Shown one piece after another: positions 59,700 to 64,000 of a stretch of 64,000 nucleotides of DNA. The stretch comes from Fibrobacter sp. Lineage in GTDB: Bacteria > Fibrobacterota > Chitinivibrionia > Chitinivibrionales > Chitinispirillaceae. The notes beneath the pieces are model-generated. The model saw only the letters and a list, made by a program, of their open reading frames with translations, made no database searches and was not told the origin of the DNA. Both the position numbers and the translations under genes were made by a program. Position 1 is the stretch's first letter; the number at the start of each line of letters is the position of its first letter. The stretch lies in the NCBI GenBank assembly GCA_012519985.1, contig JAAYPC010000171.1:27652-91651 (forward strand). The letters are read 5' to 3'.

Positions 59700-60076
59700 G
59701 AACGTACCTTTGGTTTATTTAACAAAAATTTAAAATACTACCTGACATAACTTTTTGTCGAGACAGGGATTACTTCAATACGGACATTCTTAAAAGTTAT
59801 ATGTTTTCGGATCAGGATTTGCAACCCTAAATGATTTATGCCCCCTAAATCACATAGTCTCCTTTCTTCATAGCCCCCTAAATCCCCCGATGTACATCCG
59901 GGGGACTTTAGGAGCCTTAAAGCTACTGGATAGACTTATCCGGGAGACTTTGGAAGGCTTTAAAGCCACTTTTTCTGTTCTTAAGCCCCCCTTTGGGGGA
60001 TTTAGGGGGCTTGTGGAGGGGGCAGGATTTAGGATGCTTGTGGAATCTATAGATCTGCTATCAGGCGAGAGAAAAG
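59700..60076. repeat. Repeat-rich intergenic region, CCCCCTAAATC type
   Basis: 377 bases between the divergent SpmAB-like and beta-barrel genes. At least three CCCCCTAAATC or GATTTAGGGGGC blocks are found between 59840 and 60020. One forms a strong hairpin, TCCCCCGATGTACATCCGGG. Part of the stretch is an open frame on the plus strand, but its composition follows the repeats and it is not called as a gene. Confidence 0.65.
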
Positions 60077-60778
60077 ATGAAATGGATCTATTTACATATA
60101 TTTACTTTAATTCTGGTTATTTCCAGTCTTTCTCAGGAGCAAAGGAGACTGAAATTTGGAATAAAGACCGGCGCAGTTATAAGTAGTTTCTGGGGAAACG
60201 GAGCGGATAATTTCGAAGAGAACATGTCTTCAGTGGTCAGGGATTTTGATGCGGATATGAAGTTGAGTCTTACAATTACCGGATTGATCAATTATGATTT
60301 TGTTCCGGGATTTTTTAATGTTCAGGGGGAATTACAATATCTTCGATTAGGGAAAAACTGGGAGTTTGATCTTGAAAGTGGAGAAGAGGTTTCTTTTGGA
60401 CTTTATACCGATTACCTTTCGATACCGATCTTATTTAAGCTGCTGATTTCCCTGAATACTTCGGTATTGCCTGAAGTTTATCTGGGACCATCATTTTCTG
60501 TCCAATTACGTTCGCGAGCCATGAATCTGGAGGTCGTTCCAGACTCTTTGCAGAGCGAGTTTTTACGTGGACTTGGAAATCGTCAAAATATTTCAAACCA
60601 GGTTTCGAATTTCGATGTTGGATTCCACACAGGCCTCAGTCTTAATTTTCTTACAAAACCTGGAGCAATTGTTCTTGATTTTCGATTCGCTTTTGGCACC
60701 ATAAACGTTTTTACTATAGATGGTGGGAAAGAGTTTCGAAATTGCTCTTTTTCCTTTATGATCGGATATGTTTTCTGA
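60077..60778 (+). CDS. Outer membrane beta-barrel protein
   Basis: A 233-residue protein with a signal peptide (about 1-19) and alternating amphipathic strands, resembling the porin-like PF13568-type barrels: KFGIKTGAVISSF near 26, NVQGELQYLRLG near 80, PILFKLLISLN near 116, PEVYLGPSFSVQLRS near 132 and a last strand FMIGYVF ending in Phe. A terminal Phe is typical for outer membrane insertion by BAM. Function unknown. Codons ATG at 60077 and 60082 are near each other, but only 60077 is in the frame. A GAGAGAAAAG purine stretch precedes it. Confidence 0.82.
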   Translation: MKWIYLHIFTLILVISSLSQEQRRLKFGIKTGAVISSFWGNGADNFEENMSSVVRDFDADMKLSLTITGLINYDFVPGFFNVQGELQYLRLGKNWEFDLESGEEVSFGLYTDYLSIPILFKLLISLNTSVLPEVYLGPSFSVQLRSRAMNLEVVPDSLQSEFLRGLGNRQNISNQVSNFDVGFHTGLSLNFLTKPGAIVLDFRFAFGTINVFTIDGGKEFRNCSFSFMIGYVF

Positions 60779-60821
60779 GGCGGGTCGCCTGTGGCGATGA
60801 TCCGAATCATACCATCCATGT

Positions 60822-60884
60822 CATATCCAATACACAGGGCGTTGCCCTGTGCTAAGGTATGGTGCCCTTTCAGGGCTGAGTAGG
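60822..60884. repeat. Dispersed palindromic repeat, copy Y
   Basis: Matches copy X (52341-52404). CACAGGGC and GCCCTGTG form a perfect 8-bp hairpin with a GTT loop; a second part GCCCTTTCAGGGC also folds. It follows the beta-barrel gene stop by 43 bases and could terminate it. Confidence 0.75.
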
Positions 60885-61044
60885 ATTGGGGCATCGATGA
60901 TCGATATTCGGGGTTCGCACGTCCATGGTAGGTTACCCAAACCTGGATTTGTTTTTAGAAACAGCACAGCCTAAATAAGACAATCTTGCTGACCAGATGT
61001 ATTTTAAAGGTTTTATTTGATTTTTTTTTCAGAGTAGGAGAGAG

Positions 61045-64000
61045 ATGAATCCTTACATTGAACTTATAGAAAAAAGGGTACCTATCATTTTTGATGGTGC
61101 ATTTGGGACTCAGGTTCAAAAAAGCAATATTACAGCAGAATGCTTCCAAAATGCATCAGGATGCAATGAAATCTTAAATCTTAGCTGTCCGGATAAGGTC
61201 GCTGCCATTCACACGGATTACCTGAGAGCTGGTGCAAATGTGATTGAAACCAATACGTTTGGTGGTTCCAGGGCCAAGTTAAAAGAATATGGATTGCAGG
61301 ACAGGGTTTATGAGATAAACAAGGCTGCGGCACTGACAGCCAGAAAAGCAGTTGAGAACTATAAATCACAGAAACCGCTTTTTGTTTGCGGGACGATAGG
61401 ACCTACTGGTTTTCTTCCATCGTCTAAAGATAAAAGCCTGGCAGGTGGAGGATTTGATGAGCTCTGCGGAATCTTTGAGGAGCAGGCTAATGGGCTTTTG
61501 GATGGAGGAGTCGATCTGTTTTTGATTGAAACCTCACAGGATCTTTTGGAAGTAAGAGCAGCAATTTACGCTTTAAAGCATTTGATGGCCAAGAAAAACC
61601 AGATTATTCCGATTCAGGTTCAGATTACAATTGATGCAACAGGCAGGATGCTACTGGGGAGTGGAATTGAATCATTTCTAGGTGCAGTTACTGCTCTTTC
61701 ACCATCGGTAATAGGTATAAACTGTGGAACCGGGCCTATGGAGATGTTGCCTTCATTGAAGCGGCTTCTGGAACTCTCTACTCTGCCGGTATCTGCGCTT
61801 CCAAATGCTGGGATGCCGCAGAATATCGATGGAAAAGCGGTTTATGGCATGGAACCTGGAGATTTTGCTGCAGTGTTGGAGCCAGTTGTGACTGTTAGCG
61901 GCCTGGAGATTGTGGGGGGGTGTTGCGGAACTAATCCTGATCATATTGCAGCTCTTGCCAGTATTCTTAAAGACAAGCAAGTAGCACCTCGTCCTGTCCG
62001 CAACAGTAAATCGTGCTGGTTATCAACCGGCATAGGTGGAATCGATCTGGAGAAAATTAATCGTCCGTTAATTATTGGTGAAAGACTCAACACTCAGGGG
62101 TCCAGGAAAACAAAAGAACTTATATTAGCATCAAACTATGATGAACTATTGCATATTGCTCATGAACAGAGCAAAGCTGGCAGCGCTCTTCTAGACATAT
62201 GCGTGGCCATCAGTGAACAGGATACCGAAACTCAGACAATGAAGAGTTTTGTTTCATTTCTGTCTGATCGTGTAGCTATTCCCCTTTGTATCGATTCTAC
62301 TGAACCTTATGTGATGGTTGCTGCTTTAAAGGTTAATCCGGGAGCGGTTATGCTCAACTCGATAAACCTGGAGCGTAATAAAGAAAGGGCCAGAAAGGTC
62401 CTTACACTTGCTCGGGATTTTGGCTGTCCTGTTGTAGCTTTGACAATAGATGATGAGGGAATGGCCAAAACAGTTAACTGTAAAGTTGATCTTGCCCACA
62501 GACTGCATGAGCTGGTATGTGGGGAATACGGAATTGCAGAGCATCACCTGTATATCGATCCGCTGGTTTTTACTTTGGCTACTGGTGATCCGGAAAGTGC
62601 AGATGCCGCACTGTTGAGTCTTGAGGCACTGCGAATAATAAAAAAGGAGATACCAGGGGTAAGGACTGTGATGGGTGTGAGCAATGTTTCCTTTGGTCTC
62701 AAACCGGCAGCCAGGCGTATTCTCAATAATATGATGCTTTATCATGCTGTAAATGCTGGGCTGGATGCGGCAATTTTCAATCCTCTTCATGTTGATAATC
62801 CGGAAAGCTATGATAAGGAGATCCGTTGTAGTGCTGAAGATCTTCTCTTTAACAGAAATACGGATGCTCTGAACCGATTTGTTCAATATTTTGAAAGCCA
62901 GGGCAACGGGCAGACCGTTAAAAAGCAGACCGTTGTTGAATTACCAGCAGATCTCAGATTGCGTAATGCGGTTCTCAATCGCGATAGAAGGGATCTGTCG
63001 GGAATAATTTCAGGACTTCTGGAAAGCATGCCGGCTCATGATATTTTAAACAATGTTTTGTTGCCTGCAATGAATGAAGTTGGTGAGAAGATGTCTTCAG
63101 GTGAGATGATTCTTCCTTTTGTGCTTCAGGCAGCAGAGATTATGAAAGAAGCAGTTCAGATCCTTGAACCGCACCTTTCTGGCAGTTGTACAGGGACCAG
63201 AGGAAAGTTGATAATAGCAACAGTATTTGGAGATGTCCATGATATAGGCAAGAATCTGGTAGGATCGATTTTACGTAACCAGGGATATGAGGTGATAGAT
63301 CTGGGAAAGCAGGTTCCTCTTGAAGTTATTATTGATGCTGTTAAAAAAGAAAAACCTGATGCTTTGGGGCTTTCTGCACTTCTGGTAACCACTTCCAAAG
63401 AGATGGCACAGTGCGTTATAGAACTGGACAAACAGAATCTTGGTATTCCAGTTCTTATCGGTGGTGCGGCTGTAAATAAACAGTTTGCATCCAGAATTGC
63501 AGTTCTGGAAAATAACCGTCAATATGCTGGAGGGGTTTATTATGCCAAAGATGCTTTTGAGGCCAATAGGATCCTGCAGGATATTTGTGCTAACAAACCA
63601 GAAGAGGAAAGCAAACATGTTTCTTCAATAGATGTAAAACCTGACAATTCTTGTTCAGGGGTTAAGCCGGTGGAATTTATTCCTCATATCGAACCACCTT
63701 TCTGGGGGACAAGTGAGATTCTTGTCTGGGACAGCCAAGAATTGCTAGACAAATTAAATAAGGAGAGGTTATTCAAGGCTGGATGGGGAGGCGGTAAGCT
63801 TAAAGATAATGAGTATGCACATGTCAGGGAAACGCAGTTTGAAGTGGCTTTTGAGTTTCTCAAAGAGGAGATACTTAAGGCTGATCTGTTGGATGCACGC
63901 GGGTTTTACGGATATTTTCCGGTGATTACTGATGATGAGGATGTGATAATAATCGACCCTGCTGATTTCCATTCTGAATTAGCTGACTTCCGGTTTCCCA
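61045..64000 (+). CDS. metH: Cobalamin-dependent methionine synthase, 3' end outside window
   Basis: Transfers a methyl group from methyl-tetrahydrofolate to homocysteine via methyl-cobalamin. The frame stays open to the end of the window, so about 985 residues are visible. The homocysteine domain (1-305) has zinc ligands Cys227 and the pair Cys293-Cys294 in GGCCGTNPDH. The pterin domain starts ERLNTQGSRKT near 347. The B12 domain (about 630-850) has GDVHDIGKNLVG with the cobalt-coordinating His at 732. The reactivation domain begins with ARGFYGYFPVITDDED near 952 and is cut off. AGTAGGAGAGAG precedes the ATG. No cobalamin riboswitch could be recognised in the 267-base leader. Confidence 0.96.
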   Translation, partial: MNPYIELIEKRVPIIFDGAFGTQVQKSNITAECFQNASGCNEILNLSCPDKVAAIHTDYLRAGANVIETNTFGGSRAKLKEYGLQDRVYEINKAAALTARKAVENYKSQKPLFVCGTIGPTGFLPSSKDKSLAGGGFDELCGIFEEQANGLLDGGVDLFLIETSQDLLEVRAAIYALKHLMAKKNQIIPIQVQITIDATGRMLLGSGIESFLGAVTALSPSVIGINCGTGPMEMLPSLKRLLELSTLPVSALPNAGMPQNIDGKAVYGMEPGDFAAVLEPVVTVSGLEIVGGCCGTNPDHIAALASILKDKQVAPRPVRNSKSCWLSTGIGGIDLEKINRPLIIGERLNTQGSRKTKELILASNYDELLHIAHEQSKAGSALLDICVAISEQDTETQTMKSFVSFLSDRVAIPLCIDSTEPYVMVAALKVNPGAVMLNSINLERNKERARKVLTLARDFGCPVVALTIDDEGMAKTVNCKVDLAHRLHELVCGEYGIAEHHLYIDPLVFTLATGDPESADAALLSLEALRIIKKEIPGVRTVMGVSNVSFGLKPAARRILNNMMLYHAVNAGLDAAIFNPLHVDNPESYDKEIRCSAEDLLFNRNTDALNRFVQYFESQGNGQTVKKQTVVELPADLRLRNAVLNRDRRDLSGIISGLLESMPAHDILNNVLLPAMNEVGEKMSSGEMILPFVLQAAEIMKEAVQILEPHLSGSCTGTRGKLIIATVFGDVHDIGKNLVGSILRNQGYEVIDLGKQVPLEVIIDAVKKEKPDALGLSALLVTTSKEMAQCVIELDKQNLGIPVLIGGAAVNKQFASRIAVLENNRQYAGGVYYAKDAFEANRILQDICANKPEEESKHVSSIDVKPDNSCSGVKPVEFIPHIEPPFWGTSEILVWDSQELLDKLNKERLFKAGWGGGKLKDNEYAHVRETQFEVAFEFLKEEILKADLLDARGFYGYFPVITDDEDVIIIDPADFHSELADFRFP

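Noticed and set aside
59890..60186. 98-codon plus-strand ORF before the beta-barrel gene
   Set aside because: It runs through the CCCCCTAAATC repeats and then overlaps the beta-barrel gene in another frame; composition follows the repeats.

Overview
The window comes from a free-living Gram-negative bacterium. Signs of an outer membrane are kdsB, a TolC/RND efflux set and a small beta-barrel protein. Type IV pilus or competence genes (pilB, pilM, pilN-like, comEA-like) are present, and a flavodiiron protein plus B12-dependent MetH suggest a micro-oxic or anaerobic lifestyle. The gene mix and short intergenic spacing fit a deep-branching group such as Fibrobacterota, but that placement is an inference and not proven here. 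No rRNA, tRNA, CRISPR array, phage or transposase gene was seen.

Layout. 1-3.4 kb: a DUF5996 gene cut by the window edge, an alpha/beta hydrolase, a tandem array of near-palindromic 43-bp units, and lysA. 4-8 kb: a two-gene heterodimeric ABC exporter with one degenerate ATP site, divergent from rpiB. 8.7-12.8 kb: a repeat-built membrane protein, a radical SAM/SPASM protein preceded by a tiny reading frame, a hibernation-factor/cold-shock fusion, an RRM protein and a PfkB kinase. 12.9-26.7 kb: a long same-strand run, partly overlapping, of thiL, pilB, pcrA, gatC, kdsB, an HD-GYP response regulator, comEA-like, pilM, pilN-like, rsmD, coaD, a rhomboid protease, a phosphatase/anti-sigma fusion and a STAS protein. 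It mixes pilus, envelope, signalling and housekeeping functions.

26.7-37.3 kb: a FapA/DUF342 protein on the minus strand, then priA, a flippase-like membrane protein overlapping a divergent glycogen-synthase-like glycosyltransferase, a membrane-anchored acidic repeat protein, a YbjN-like protein and a small membrane protein. 37.6-45.4 kb: a two-component system followed by tolC-family, adaptor and RND pump genes. A shared GTTACA direct-repeat motif before the regulator and before the outer-membrane gene suggests one regulon. 45.5-52.3 kb: flavodiiron protein, then a Fur-family regulator with a znuACB-type metal importer, then a cation/proton antiporter fused to a PTS EIIA domain.

52.3-64 kb: a more accessory stretch with several families of dispersed palindromic repeats. 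It holds a calcium-binding-like protein, an AraC-type regulator, a short UvrA paralogue bracketed by inverted copies of a ~125-bp repeat, a Nudix hydrolase, an SpmA-SpmB fusion, a beta-barrel protein, and metH running off the window end. The strongest candidates for something undescribed are the repeat-bracketed UvrA paralogue, the 43-bp hairpin array, and the radical SAM gene with its coupled micro-ORF.
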